A DNA stretch of 64,000 nucleotides from Streptomyces anulatus (GTDB lineage Bacteria; Actinomycetota; Actinomycetes; Streptomycetales; Streptomycetaceae). The notes beneath the pieces were generated by a model that saw only the letters and a list, made by a program, of their open reading frames with translations, ran no database searches and was not told where the DNA came from. The stretch spans positions 62,001-126,000 of the forward strand of contig NZ_JOEZ01000024.1 of assembly GCF_000721175.1 (NCBI RefSeq). Reading direction: 5' to 3'. A program made the position numbers and the translations under genes. This document shows, piece after piece, positions 48,967 through 58,130 of the stretch; the first letter of the stretch is position 1, and each line of letters begins with the position of its first letter.

Positions 48967-49947
48967 TCACGCCTCCTTCCGGGTGCGGGGGTCGAGGGCG
49001 GCGTAGACGAGGTCGGCCAGCAGGTTCGCGGCGAGGACGGAGAGCGTGATGATCAGGAAGACGCCCTGCATCAGGGGGTAGTCCTTGCCGCCGACCGCCT
49101 GGAGCAGCTGGAAGCCGATGCCCGGGTAGGTGAAGACCATCTCGACAAGCAGGGTGCCGCCGACGATGAAGCCGAGGGAGAGCGCGAAACCGGAGATGTT
49201 GGGGAGCACCGCGTTGCGGGCCGCGTAGCCGAACATCACACGCCGCTCGGACAGGCCCTTGGCCTGCGCCACCATCACGTAGTCCTCGGAGGAGACGGTG
49301 ACCATCATGTTGCGCATGCCGAGGATCCAGCCGGCCACCGCGCTGAGGACGATCGTCACGCCGGGCAGGACCGCGTGGTAGAGGGCGCTGGAGATGAACG
49401 GCCAGTCGAGGGCCGGGACGAGCGCGTTGTCGTAGCCGCCGGAGTTCGGGAACAGCGGCCACTTCTCGGCGAACAGGGCGATGGCGACGAGGCCCAGCCA
49501 GAAGTACGGGATGGAGGAGATGAAGGTGGTGACCGGCAGCAGGCCGTCCAGCCAGGAGCCGCGCTTCCAGCCGCTGTAGACGCCGATGCCGGTGCCTAGC
49601 ACGAAGCTGATCAGGGTGGTCATGCCGACCAGGGCCAGCGTCCAGGGCAGGGACTGGCCGATGACCTCGCTGACCGGGGTGGGGAAGAAGGTGAAGGAGA
49701 GGCCGAGGTCGCCGTCGAGGAGGTGGGCCCAGTAGTCGGTGTACTGCTGCCACATCGACTGCTGCTCGTCGAGACCGAACAGGGCCTTGAGGGAGTCGAT
49801 GGCCTTGGTGTCGAGCTGCCCCTGGTAGCGGCTGAGCAGGGCCTGGACCGGGTCGCCGGGCATCAGCCGGGGGATGAGGAAGTTGATGGTGATCGCGGCC
49901 CACGCGGTGACGGCGTAGAAGGCGAGGCGCTGGAGGACGTACTTCAC
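48967..49947 (-). CDS. ABC transporter permease (DppB-like)
   Basis: A 326-residue permease: first helix [20 protein letters not shown] with [11 protein letters not shown], a typical DppB/OppB signature, then six membrane segments and the EAA loop [20 protein letters not shown]. It ends with [20 protein letters not shown] and [15 protein letters not shown], as in the family. GTG 49947 overlaps the ATPase gene stop by 4 bp. Confidence 0.92.
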   Translation of the reverse strand: MKYVLQRLAFYAVTAWAAITINFLIPRLMPGDPVQALLSRYQGQLDTKAIDSLKALFGLDEQQSMWQQYTDYWAHLLDGDLGLSFTFFPTPVSEVIGQSLPWTLALVGMTTLISFVLGTGIGVYSGWKRGSWLDGLLPVTTFISSIPYFWLGLVAIALFAEKWPLFPNSGGYDNALVPALDWPFISSALYHAVLPGVTIVLSAVAGWILGMRNMMVTVSSEDYVMVAQAKGLSERRVMFGYAARNAVLPNISGFALSLGFIVGGTLLVEMVFTYPGIGFQLLQAVGGKDYPLMQGVFLIITLSVLAANLLADLVYAALDPRTRKEA

Positions 49948-51128
49948 CGGGTGGCCTCCTTCGCGGCCGTGCCGTTGACGCCGCCGGGGTGCGCGACCGT
50001 GCCGTGCGCGGTGGCCTCACTCGCCGGCGCTCCGTCGTAGAGCCAGCAGGCCGCCCACTGGCCGTCGGGCAGGTCGAAGCGCGGCGGCAGTTCGGTGCGG
50101 CAGCGTTCCATCGCCTTGGGGCAGCGGGGGTGGAAGCGGCAGCCGGCGGGCGGGGTGATCAGCGAGGGCGGCTCGCCGGTGCCGGTCTCCTCCTGTTCCT
50201 CCTCGGCGACGATCCGGTCCGGGTCGGGCGCGGAGGCGATCAGGAGCTGGGTGTAGGGGTGGGCGGGGTGCTGGGTGACGCGCTCGCTGTCGCCGCCCTC
50301 GACGATCCGGCCCGCGTACATCACGAGGGTGGTGTCGGCGAAGTAGCGGGCGGAGGCGATGTCGTGGGTGATGTAGAGGATCGCCAGGTGGAGGCGTTCC
50401 TTGAGGTCGCGGAGCAGATTGAGGACGCCGAGCCGGATCGACACGTCGAGCATCGAGACGGGTTCGTCGGCGAGGAGGACCTGCGGGTCGGCCCCGAGCG
50501 CCCGCGCGATCGCGACGCGCTGGCGCTGCCCGCCGGAGAGCTCGTGCGGGAACCTGTCCAGGAACTGCTGGGGCGGGGTCAGCTGGACCCGGTTCAGCAG
50601 GGCGGCCAGGTTCTCCTCCAGTTCCGCCTCCCCGCTGCCCGCCCGGCCGTGGATCTTCAGGGCGCGGGTCAGGTGGTAGCGCACGGTGTGCACCGGGTTC
50701 AGCGAGGCGAAGGGGTCCTGGAAGATCAGCTGGACCCGGCGTACGTAACGGCGGAAGGACCGGCCACGACCGGCCACCACCGGTGCCCCGCCCAGCCGTA
50801 TCTCGCCCGAGGTGAGCGGATGGAGCTGGGCCAGCAGGCGGGCGACGGTGGACTTGCCCGAGCCGGACTCCCCCACCAGGGCCGTGACGGTGCCGCGCCT
50901 CAGCCGGAGCGAGACGTCGTCGACGGCGTGGACGCTGCGGCGCTCGCGGGCGAACAGGTCGCGGGCGGTGCGGCGCAGGGGGAAGTGCTTGGTGACCCCG
51001 CGTGCTTCGAGCACCACGTCGGAGCCGGCCCGCGCCTGCTCGGAGCCGGTCCACGCACTCTCGGAGCCGATCCGTACGTTCTCGGTCGCGGTGCCGGTCC
51101 GCGCGTTCTCGGGCTGATCGTCGGTCAT
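49944..51128 (-). CDS. Opp/Dpp-type ABC transporter ATP-binding protein (DppF-like)
   Basis: A 394-residue ATPase: Walker [10 protein letters not shown] (about 89-97), [16 protein letters not shown], signature LSGGQRQR, Walker [13 protein letters not shown] and [11 protein letters not shown]; the C-terminal [14 protein letters not shown] holds the cysteine-rich motif of oligopeptide ATPases. The first 40 residues are unusual: a short imperfect repeat ([19 protein letters not shown]) not found in the family, which may be linker or reflect a later true start near the [14 protein letters not shown] strand. Pairs with the ATPase at 46852-47907. Confidence 0.92.
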   Translation of the reverse strand: MTDDQPENARTGTATENVRIGSESAWTGSEQARAGSDVVLEARGVTKHFPLRRTARDLFARERRSVHAVDDVSLRLRRGTVTALVGESGSGKSTVARLLAQLHPLTSGEIRLGGAPVVAGRGRSFRRYVRRVQLIFQDPFASLNPVHTVRYHLTRALKIHGRAGSGEAELEENLAALLNRVQLTPPQQFLDRFPHELSGGQRQRVAIARALGADPQVLLADEPVSMLDVSIRLGVLNLLRDLKERLHLAILYITHDIASARYFADTTLVMYAGRIVEGGDSERVTQHPAHPYTQLLIASAPDPDRIVAEEEQEETGTGEPPSLITPPAGCRFHPRCPKAMERCRTELPPRFDLPDGQWAACWLYDGAPASEATAHGTVAHPGGVNGTAAKEATR

Positions 51129-51155
51129 GGCCGGTTCTTCCCGTCTTCCCCGTGC

Positions 51156-52835
51156 CTACTTGGAGGCGGGCTTGAGGTTGAGCACGATCTCCAGCGCGGT
51201 GGGCTGCGTGTGCTGCGGCGGGGCGTACGGGTTGGCCTCGGTGGGCCAGCCGATCCAGTTCTTCGTGGAGTACTCGGCTCCGATGGGCGCGGCGGCCGTC
51301 GGGATGACGGGCGCCTCCTCGACGAAGATCTTCTGGATGGTGTTGAGGGCCTTGGTGCGGGCCTCGTCGCCGGTGGCGTTGGCGTACTCCTTGAGCGCCT
51401 CGGTGGCCTCGGGGCTCTTGAAGCGCCCGAAGTTGCCCTGCTGGGAGCTCTTGCCGACGGGCTGGAGGATCGCCCCGTCCATCATGTTCTGGTACATGTC
51501 GTAGGGCGTCGCGCCGCTGTTGGTCCAGTGCAGGGTGGCGTCGAAGTCGCCGTTGGCGACGTCCGCGCCCCAGGCCTCGGCGGTCTGCGTCTTGACCTTG
51601 GCCTCGATGCCGAGCTCCTTGACGTTGTCCTTGATGATCGCGAGCCCGGTGATGTAGTCGTTCCAGCCGGCCGGGTCGGTGAGGGTCAGCTTCACCGGCT
51701 TGCCGGACGGGTCCTTCAGCACACCGCCGCCGAGGGTGAAGCCGGCCTCGGCGAGCACCTTCTTGGCCCCGGCGACGTCGGGCCTGGTGGTGGCGTCCTG
51801 GTACTCGGGCGCGAGGAAGGGCTCACCGGCGGGGAGCGGGATGCCGGTCGGGTTGGTGATCTCCGGGTAGAGCGTGGCCTGGGCCTGGACGTGGATGGCC
51901 TTGCGGTCGACGACCATCGCCATCGCCTTGCGCAGCGCCGGGTTGTCGAAGGGCTTGCGGGCGGTGTTGAACCACAGGCCGTGGATGCCGAGGCCGGAGG
52001 GGAACCAGAGCTGGTGGTTCCTGGGGTCCTTGTCGATGAACAGCTGCTTGTGGTTCGGCATGAAGACGAAGGACCACTCGACCTTGCCGGTGGCCAGCGC
52101 GGTGGTGGCGGCGCTGTTGTCGTTGTACGCGGTGTAGCGCAGCTCCTTGACCTTGGGCGTGCCGTTCCAGTAGCTGGGCGTGGCCGTCAGGGTGGTGGTC
52201 TGCGGTGTGAACGTCTTGAGCTTGTACGGTCCGGAGCCGACCGGGGTGCGGTTGGGCCAGGTCTCCGGGTTCTCGATCTTCTCCCAGATGTGCTTGGGCA
52301 CGACGAAGGTCTGGATGATCTTGTTCTGGTTGACGAACTGGGACTCCTCGAAGGTCAGAACGACCTTCCCGTCCTCGACCGCGATCCCGTCGAAGGGGAT
52401 GCCGTTCCCGTTGAGCGCCGAGTGCTTCTTCAGGAGGTTGAAGGTGAACTCCACGTCGGCCGCCGTCAGGGGCTTGCCGTCGGCCCACTTCGCCCGCTCG
52501 TCCAGGGTGAAGGTGACCTTGGTGAAGTTGTCCTCCCAGGCCCATTCGGTGGCGAGCCAGGGGTCGGCCTTCTCGGTGGGCTTGATCATGTTCGTCATGG
52601 CCAGCGGCTCGTAGATCATGTAGCGGTAGCCGAGGACCGCGCCCGCCGAGGTGTTGAGGAACGGGTTGCTGTTGTTGGTCTGCGGCCCGTCCGGCTTGCC
52701 CAGGGTCAGCACGCCCCGCGCGGCGCCGCCCCCCTTGTCGGCACCCGAGTTGGCGTTCGAGCAGCCGGCGGCGAGCGCCACCACGGCGGTGGCCGCGGCG
52801 ACCGCTTTGAGGGTGGTTCGACGGCGTACGGACAT
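51156..52835 (-). CDS. family 5 extracellular solute-binding lipoprotein
   Basis: A 559-residue SBP_bac_5 protein anchored as a lipoprotein: signal peptide with lipobox LAAGC and C25. Family landmarks are YMIYEPLAMTNMIKPTEKADPWLATEW, KWADGKPLTAADVEFTFNLL and VGSGPYKLKTF. Although family 5 includes dipeptide and oligopeptide receptors, members of this type bind cellobiose or laminari-oligosaccharides in other bacteria (e.g. Thermotoga), which fits the glycosidase genes in this operon. It precedes the transporter genes and follows the LacI regulator on the same strand. Confidence 0.93.
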   Translation of the reverse strand: MSVRRRTTLKAVAAATAVVALAAGCSNANSGADKGGGAARGVLTLGKPDGPQTNNSNPFLNTSAGAVLGYRYMIYEPLAMTNMIKPTEKADPWLATEWAWEDNFTKVTFTLDERAKWADGKPLTAADVEFTFNLLKKHSALNGNGIPFDGIAVEDGKVVLTFEESQFVNQNKIIQTFVVPKHIWEKIENPETWPNRTPVGSGPYKLKTFTPQTTTLTATPSYWNGTPKVKELRYTAYNDNSAATTALATGKVEWSFVFMPNHKQLFIDKDPRNHQLWFPSGLGIHGLWFNTARKPFDNPALRKAMAMVVDRKAIHVQAQATLYPEITNPTGIPLPAGEPFLAPEYQDATTRPDVAGAKKVLAEAGFTLGGGVLKDPSGKPVKLTLTDPAGWNDYITGLAIIKDNVKELGIEAKVKTQTAEAWGADVANGDFDATLHWTNSGATPYDMYQNMMDGAILQPVGKSSQQGNFGRFKSPEATEALKEYANATGDEARTKALNTIQKIFVEEAPVIPTAAAPIGAEYSTKNWIGWPTEANPYAPPQHTQPTALEIVLNLKPASK

Positions 52836-52923
52836 GGCGACTCCAGGAAGGGGCTGCCGGGGTCGGAGAGATCCCGGCGGGCGGAAGGGTGCGAAGCGGA
52901 GCGCGGCCGTGCGGCCGGGTCCG

Positions 52924-53898
52924 TCACGGCGCCGAGTGGCGCACGACCAGTTCGGTGGGCAGCACGGCCGGTCCGTCCGGTACGGGCGTGCCGCCGAGGT
53001 GGGAGAGCAGCATCCGGGCCGCCGTCTCGCCCATCCGGCGGGTGGGCTGGCGCACGGTGGTCAGGGGCGGTTCGGTGTGTTCGGCCATCGGGATGTCGTC
53101 GAAGCCGACGACGGCGATGTCGTCCGGGACCCGGCGTCCGGCGGCCCGCAGGGCGCGCAGCACACCGGCCGCGCTGATGTCGTTGTGCGCGAAGACGGAG
53201 TCGAACGCGACGCCGCGCGCGAGGAGTTCCTCGACGGCGAGCCGGCCGCCGCGTTCGGTGAAGTCTCCTTCGACGACCAGGTCGGTGGGCAGGACGGAAC
53301 GGAATCCGCTGAGCCGGTCCCGTACGCAGCCGAAGTGCTGGGGGCCGGTCAGGACCAGGGGCCGGGAGCGTCCGGCGGCGTGCAGGTGGCGGGCCGCGGA
53401 CGCACCTCCCTCGTGGTTGGTGGTCACGACGGAGGGGAATTCGGGGTGGTGGCCGCGATCGTCGATGAGCACGATCGGCAGGCCGTCGCGGTGCAGCTCG
53501 GTGAGGTGGCCGAGGGTGTTCTCGGGCTCCACGACGACGAGCCCGTCGAAGGCGCGCGCGGACACCTGGCTGGTGAAGCGCTGGACGGACTCGGCCCCGC
53601 GGTTGCAGGTGAAGAGCAGCATTCCGTAGTCGGCGGCCTCGACGGTGTCGACGACGCCCTGGAGCAGTTCGCCCATCCACGGCCAGGTCAGCGAGGGCAC
53701 GAGCATGCCGACCGTACGGCTGGATCCGCGGGCGAGACCGACGGCTCCCGAGCTGGGGACGTAGCCGAGCTGTGCGATCACTTCACGAACGCGGGCGGCC
53801 GTGGAACGGTCCACCTCGCCCTTGGTGTTGATGACCCGCGACACGGTCGTCTTGCTGACGCCGGCCTCACGGGCGACATCGGCGATGGTGACACGCAT
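52924..53898 (-). CDS. LacI-family transcriptional regulator
   Basis: A 324-residue LacI-type repressor. ATG 53898 gives the canonical N-terminus MRVTIADVAREAGVSKTTVSR with the helix-turn-helix and hinge (to about 60, with GYVPSSGAVGLARG). The periplasmic-binding-like sensor follows (RTVGMLVPSLTWPWMGELLQ, AHNDISAAGVLRALRAAG, DDIAVVGFDDIPMAEHTEP, LTTVRQPTRRMGE). First gene of the operon with the SBP, transporter, GH1 and GH3, so the likely local repressor, relieved by a sugar. A long palindrome lies 100-125 bp upstream of its start. Confidence 0.94.
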   Translation of the reverse strand: MRVTIADVAREAGVSKTTVSRVINTKGEVDRSTAARVREVIAQLGYVPSSGAVGLARGSSRTVGMLVPSLTWPWMGELLQGVVDTVEAADYGMLLFTCNRGAESVQRFTSQVSARAFDGLVVVEPENTLGHLTELHRDGLPIVLIDDRGHHPEFPSVVTTNHEGGASAARHLHAAGRSRPLVLTGPQHFGCVRDRLSGFRSVLPTDLVVEGDFTERGGRLAVEELLARGVAFDSVFAHNDISAAGVLRALRAAGRRVPDDIAVVGFDDIPMAEHTEPPLTTVRQPTRRMGETAARMLLSHLGGTPVPDGPAVLPTELVVRHSAP

Positions 53899-53997
53899 CT
53901 GGGCCTCCGTTGGACCAGGCAGGAGCGGGATACGAGCAGGTGGGAGCAGCGTGGGGCAGCGCGGCGGGCAGACCGGCGACACGTCGGCCGACGCGTT

Positions 53998-54023
53998 CGG
54001 TACCGGTTCCGGAACCGGTACCG
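53998..54023. promoter_or_regulatory. 26-bp perfect palindrome in the LacI operon promoter
   Basis: Arms of 13 bp (53998-54010 CGGTACCGGTTCC and 54011-54023, its complement) with no spacer, 100 bp upstream of the regulator start. Its composition, built from overlapping CCGGT/ACCGG steps, suits a LacI-family autoregulatory operator. Confidence 0.6.
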
Positions 54024-54137
54024 GCGTTGGGGCTGGAGTTAACCGCGCCGATACGGGGCCGTCAATACTTCACGTCGAGATTGGTCCGGCCCCATCTGCC
54101 CACCAGGCAGGGAGCCTTGTGTGTTCACCTCTTGAAC

Positions 54138-54179
54138 GCGCGAAAGCCACCACCCCGCGACGGGTGGCGGCTCTCGCGC
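54138..54179 (-). terminator. terminator after cimA
   Basis: 18-bp stem with G-U pairs (54138-54155 and 54162-54179), 27 bp past the cimA stop. Confidence 0.65.
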
Positions 54180-54206
54180 GCTGAGGTGCCGGACGTGCTG
54201 CCCTTG

Positions 54207-55814
54207 CTACTCCGTGGGCTCGACGCCCGCGCGCAGCAGTCCGTAGGTGTACGCGTCCTCCAGTGCCTGCCAGGAGGCGGCGATGACGTTCTCGGCGACC
54301 CCCACGGTCGCCCAGTCGCCGGTGCCGTCGCCCGTGGTGATGAGGACGCGGGTGGTGGACTCGGTGCCGGTGCGGCCCTCCAGGATGCGGACCTTGTAGT
54401 CGACCAGCTCCAGCTTGGCGAGCTGCGGGTAGATCCGCTCCAGGGCCACGCGCAGCGCACGGTCCAGCGCGTTGACCGGGCCGTTGCCCTCGGCGGTGGC
54501 GACGAGCCGCTCGCCCTTGGCCCAGAGCTTCACGGTCGCCTCGTTGGCGTGGGTGCCGTCGGGGCGGTCCTCGACGATCGCCCGCCAGGACTCGGTGCGG
54601 AAGTAGCGCCGGGCCCGGCCCTCGACCTCGCCGCGCAGCAGCAGTTCGAAGGAGGCGTCGGCCGCCTCGTAGGTGTAGCCCTGGAGTTCGCGCTCCTTGA
54701 CCCGCTCCACGACCCGGCCGACCAGGGCGCGGTCGTCGCCGAGGTCGACGCCGAGCTCCTTGCCCTTCAGCTCGATGGAGGCGCGGCCCGCCATGTCGGA
54801 GACCAGCATCCGCATGGTGTTGCCGACCAGCTCCGGGTCGATGTGCTGGTACAGGTCGGGGTCGACCTTGATGGCGGAGGCGTGCAGCCCGGCCTTGTGG
54901 GCGAAGGCCGAGACGCCCACGTACGGCTGGTGGGTGGAGGGCGTGAGGTTGACGACCTCGGCGATGGCGTGCGAGATGCGGGTCATCTCGGCGAGCGCGC
55001 CCTCGGGCAGCACCTTCATTCCGTACTTCAGTTCCAGGGCTGCGACGACGGGGAAGAGGTTGGCGTTGCCGACCCGCTCGCCGTAGCCGTTGGCCGTGCA
55101 CTGGACGTGGGTGGCGCCGGCGTCCACGGCGGCCAGGGTGTTGGCGACGGCGCAGCCGGTGTCGTCCTGGGCGTGGATGCCGAGCCGGGCGCCGGTGTCG
55201 GCGACGACGGTGGAGACGACCGCCTGGACCTGGGCGGGGAGCATGCCGCCGTTGGTGTCGCAGAGGATGACGACCTCGGCGCCCGCCTCGTACGCGGTAC
55301 GGACCACGGACTTGGCGTACTCGGCGTTGGCGCGGTAGCCGTCGAAGAAGTGCTCACAGTCCACGAAGACCCTGCGGCCCTGTTCGCGCAGGTGGGAGAC
55401 GGTGTCGCGGACCATCTCCAGGTTCTCGGCCAGGGTGGTGCGCAGAGCCAGCTCCACATGGCGGTCGTGCGCCTTGGCCACCAGCGTGATCACCGGCGCG
55501 CCGGAGGTCAGGAGTGCCTTCACCTGGGGGTCGTCGGCCGCGCTGCCACCGGCCCTGCGGGTCGCGCCGAACGCCACGAGCTGGGCGTTCTCGAAGGTGA
55601 TCTCCTGCTGGGCACGGGCGAAGAACTCCGTGTCGCGCGGGTTGGCCCCCGGCCAGCCGCCCTCGATGTATCCCACACCGAAGGTGTCCAGATGACGGGC
55701 GATGGTCAGCTTGTCGGCGACCGTCAGGTTGATGCCCTCACGCTGAGCACCGTCGCGCAGTGTGGTGTCGAAGACATGGAAACTGTCGTCGGGGGCCGTG
55801 GCCTTGGTGGTCAT
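54207..55814 (-). CDS. cimA: (R)-citramalate synthase (LeuA2/CimA family)
   Basis: A 535-residue HMGL-domain aldol-condensing enzyme that joins pyruvate and acetyl-CoA to citramalate, giving 2-oxobutyrate for isoleucine. Signatures: FHVFDTTLRDGAQREGINLT (12-31), GYIEGGWPGANPRD, VILCDTNGGMLPAQV, GIHAQDDTGCAVANTLAAVDAG and CTANGYGERVGNANL. A C-terminal LeuA allosteric-type domain occupies about 400-535. I use ATG 55814 (MTTKATAPDD); the frame is open to 56096 but that region is a transcribed leader. In S. coelicolor the gene is annotated leuA2. Likely isoleucine-regulated through the leader. Confidence 0.9.
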   Translation of the reverse strand: MTTKATAPDDSFHVFDTTLRDGAQREGINLTVADKLTIARHLDTFGVGYIEGGWPGANPRDTEFFARAQQEITFENAQLVAFGATRRAGGSAADDPQVKALLTSGAPVITLVAKAHDRHVELALRTTLAENLEMVRDTVSHLREQGRRVFVDCEHFFDGYRANAEYAKSVVRTAYEAGAEVVILCDTNGGMLPAQVQAVVSTVVADTGARLGIHAQDDTGCAVANTLAAVDAGATHVQCTANGYGERVGNANLFPVVAALELKYGMKVLPEGALAEMTRISHAIAEVVNLTPSTHQPYVGVSAFAHKAGLHASAIKVDPDLYQHIDPELVGNTMRMLVSDMAGRASIELKGKELGVDLGDDRALVGRVVERVKERELQGYTYEAADASFELLLRGEVEGRARRYFRTESWRAIVEDRPDGTHANEATVKLWAKGERLVATAEGNGPVNALDRALRVALERIYPQLAKLELVDYKVRILEGRTGTESTTRVLITTGDGTGDWATVGVAENVIAASWQALEDAYTYGLLRAGVEPTE

Positions 55815-56030
55815 GCTGATCTGACTCCTGTCGGATGAGTGGATCCGGACGGTCGGGGGCCTGTTCGGGGTTCCCCACGCGAAGCGCGGGCGCGGCGGCG
55901 TTCGGTGCGTGCGATCGGCGTGCGTGCTGGGCGTCGCCGCGCAGACGGGGAACCCGGAACAGGCCCCAGCTCCACTTGCCCCCATCATCCCGCGCGCTCC
56001 GCCCCGGCCCTGGGTGCGGGCCGGAAAACG

Positions 56031-56056
56031 AAAAAACCCCTCGCGGGTGCGAGAGG
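56031..56056 (-). terminator. leader terminator upstream of cimA (possible attenuator)
   Basis: Stem of 8 pairs (CCUCUCGC with GCGAGGGG, one U-G) with loop ACCC, followed by six T residues in the minus-strand sense, about 217 nt before the cimA start codon. Placement between promoter region and gene suggests attenuation. Confidence 0.6.
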
Positions 56057-56111
56057 TCTGCGCGCGGGTCTGGGGCACGATGGCCGCGCCGTACATGGTG
56101 GTACGGGGCGG

Positions 56112-56147
56112 TCACTGCGGACCGGCGCGCCTGCTGCCAATAATCAT
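56112..56147 (-). CDS. candidate 11-residue leader peptide upstream of cimA
   Basis: ATG at 56147 then two consecutive ATT isoleucine codons (rare in this genome, where ATC is standard) and a TGA at 56112: peptide MIIGSRRAGPQ. It ends 55 nt before the leader terminator. There is no Shine-Dalgarno, so it would need leaderless translation. Inference only. Confidence 0.35.
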   Translation of the reverse strand: MIIGSRRAGPQ

Positions 56148-56296
56148 GACGAACGAGGACACAGCAGAAGTCTCGCACAGCGACGGCGCCGTGACGGCGG
56201 TGTCTCAGGATGCGGTCGTGACGCTGGTCGCACTCGTGCCGCACGGTGGGGTACGGGCGCCGTGAGCGCGGGTCACGGGCGCCGTGAGCGCGGTGC

Positions 56297-56911
56297 TCAC
56301 GCGGGGCCCCGCGTCAGCGTCTCGTCGAGGAACTCCGCCGCCTGCGCCAGCACCCGCTCGCGCCCCGTCCCCGGGATCCCGACCGTCAGATGGACGCTGA
56401 ACCCGTCGAGCAGCGCCCGCAGCCGGGCGGCGAACCGGTCGGCGTCCACCGGCCGGAACTCCCCGCGCGAGACTCCCTCGGCGAGCAGCGCCACCAGGTC
56501 GCGGTGCCAGGCGCCCTCGATGGCGGCCTGCCGGGTGCGGGCGTCGTCGTCGGCGTTCCGCGAGCGGCCCCAGACCTCCAGCCAGAGCGTCCAGTGCGGG
56601 TCCCGGTGCCCGGCGGGGAGGTAGAGGCCGATGTACGCGTCCAGCCGCTCGCGGGCCGTCCCCGGTTCGGCGAGGAGGGCGCGGCGCTCGGCCCCGAGGC
56701 GGTTCTCGCTCCACTCCAGGGTCCGCAGGAGCAGTTCGTCCTTGGTGCGGAAGTAGTAGAGCAGGTGCCCGCTGCTCATCCCCACCTCCCGCCCGAGCCC
56801 GGCCATGGTCAGCCCGTCGAGCCCGCGCTCGGCGATGGTGGCCATGGCGGCGGCGAGGACGTCCTCGCGGGGCGGGGCGGCGTGGTGGGTGCGGCGGGGG
56901 GCGGGGGTCAT
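56297..56911 (-). CDS. TetR-family transcriptional regulator
   Basis: A 204-residue TetR-type regulator: helix-turn-helix at about 15-62 (VLAAAMATIAERGLDGLTMA, GLGREVGMSSGHLLYYFRTK), then a helical ligand domain similar to the BetI-like/TetR_C_6 group. Its ATG (56911) overlaps the stop of the agmatine deiminase gene by 4 bp, so the two are translated together. Most likely it represses that operon through the palindrome at 57977-57999. Confidence 0.92.
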   Translation of the reverse strand: MTPAPRRTHHAAPPREDVLAAAMATIAERGLDGLTMAGLGREVGMSSGHLLYYFRTKDELLLRTLEWSENRLGAERRALLAEPGTARERLDAYIGLYLPAGHRDPHWTLWLEVWGRSRNADDDARTRQAAIEGAWHRDLVALLAEGVSRGEFRPVDADRFAARLRALLDGFSVHLTVGIPGTGRERVLAQAAEFLDETLTRGPA

Positions 56912-57954
56912 GGGTTGACTCGGACCTTCGGCTGCTGCTGGGTGATGCAGTGGATGCCTCCACCGCCGGCAAAGATCCTACGGGCGTCGACCGGTGTCAC
57001 CGTACGGTCCGGGAACAGGCCCCGGAAGATCGCGGCGGCCTCCTCGTCGCGCGGGTCGTCGAAGGCGCAGAGGACCACGCCGTCGTTGCAGAGGTAGTGG
57101 TTGATGTAGGAGTAGTCGACCCACTCCCCGTCCTCGTCGCGCAGCACGGTGGGCGCGGGCACCTCGACGACTTCCAGAGGGCGGCCCCGGGCGTCGGTGG
57201 CGGCCCGCAGCACGGCCAGCAGCTCCCGGGTGACCTCGTGGTCGGGGTGGGCCGGGTCCGGCTGGACGTGCGCGACGACGGTGCCCGGGCGGGCGAAGGC
57301 GGCGACGATGTCGACATGGCCGAGCGTGCCGTACGTCCCGTAGTCGCCGGTCAGCCCCCGCGGGAGCCAGATGGCCTTCTCGGTGCCGAGCCTGGCGTGG
57401 ATCTCCGCCTCGACCTGCCCCTTGCTCCAGCCGGGGTTGCGCTCCTCGCCGAGCTGGACGGTCTCGGTGAGCAGGACGGTGCCTTCGCCGTCGACGTGGA
57501 TCGCGCCGCCCTCGTTGACGAGCGGGGAGCCGTGGGCGGGGGCCCCGGCCAGCTCGGCGACGGCCCGGGCGATGTGCTGGTCGTGCTCCCAGCGGGCCCA
57601 GCCCTGGGCGCCCCAGCCGTTGAACGTCCAGTCGACGGCGGCGAGCGTGCGGCCGTCGGTGACGAAGGTGGGGCCGATGTCCCGCATCCAGGCGTCGTCG
57701 AGCGGCCGCAGGACCAGCTCGACGTCCGGCCCGAGCAGCGCGGCGGCACCCGCCTCCTGACCGGGCCCGACGACCATGGTGACCGGCTCGAAGCGGCGTA
57801 CGGCACGGGCGACGTCGGCCCAGGCGCGACGGGCCTCGTCCAGCTCGGCGTCGGAGGCGAAGGTGGGGTTGGGCCCGGGCCAGGCCATCCAGGTGCGCTC
57901 GTGCGGGGCCCACTCGGGGGGCATGCGGAAGGGTGAGGGGGCGGCGGCCGGCAT
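56908..57954 (-). CDS. aguA: agmatine deiminase
   Basis: A 348-residue member of the agmatine deiminase/peptidylarginine deiminase family, converting agmatine to N-carbamoylputrescine in putrescine synthesis or arginine catabolism. Signatures: FRMPPEWAPHERTWMAWP near the start, RPLDDAWMRDIGPTFVTD (substrate aspartates), VNEGGAIHVDGEGTVLLTET, and the catalytic cysteine C336 in GGGGIHCITQQQP. ATG 57954 chosen; the frame extends further upstream over the operator without homology. Coupled to the TetR gene by a 4-bp overlap. Confidence 0.93.
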   Translation of the reverse strand: MPAAAPSPFRMPPEWAPHERTWMAWPGPNPTFASDAELDEARRAWADVARAVRRFEPVTMVVGPGQEAGAAALLGPDVELVLRPLDDAWMRDIGPTFVTDGRTLAAVDWTFNGWGAQGWARWEHDQHIARAVAELAGAPAHGSPLVNEGGAIHVDGEGTVLLTETVQLGEERNPGWSKGQVEAEIHARLGTEKAIWLPRGLTGDYGTYGTLGHVDIVAAFARPGTVVAHVQPDPAHPDHEVTRELLAVLRAATDARGRPLEVVEVPAPTVLRDEDGEWVDYSYINHYLCNDGVVLCAFDDPRDEEAAAIFRGLFPDRTVTPVDARRIFAGGGGIHCITQQQPKVRVNP

Positions 57955-57976
57955 GGGGAGCTCCTGGAGCGACTGA

Positions 57977-57999
57977 TGGTTAGAGTGGCACTCTAACCA
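57977..57999. promoter_or_regulatory. TetR-type operator upstream of aguA
   Basis: Perfect 10-bp arms TGGTTAGAGT and ACTCTAACCA flanking GGC, 22 bp upstream of the aguA start codon. The site is AT-richer than its surroundings and overlaps the expected promoter. Assignment to the adjacent TetR regulator is inference from position. Confidence 0.75.
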
Positions 58000-58067
58000 C
58001 CGCGCACAGCCGCACGAAAGGTTCTCGGAGCCTCTTTGAGCGGCGCTCGATTCTCCGTGGACGGAAA

Positions 58068-58102
58068 AGGCCGCACCTGGCGACGGGCGCAGGGTGCGGC
58101 CT
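58068..58102 (-). terminator. terminator after ilvE
   Basis: Arms AGGCCGCACC (58068-58077) and GGTGCGGCCT (58093-58102), followed by TTTTCC in the minus sense, 28 bp past the ilvE stop. Confidence 0.7.
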
Positions 58103-58130
58103 GATCCTGGAGCGGTGGGCCCCCCGGCCC

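Noticed and set aside
56085..56120. T-box-like GGTGGTAC...GCGG sequence on the plus strand upstream of TetR/cimA
   Set aside because: It is on the wrong strand for cimA, lacks the contiguous GGUGGNACCGCG core, and no specifier stem is evident.
56092..56265. Short plus-strand ORF (MVVRGGHCGPARLLPIIMTN...)
   Set aside because: No ribosome binding site; it overlaps the cimA leader on the other strand and has no recognisable homology.
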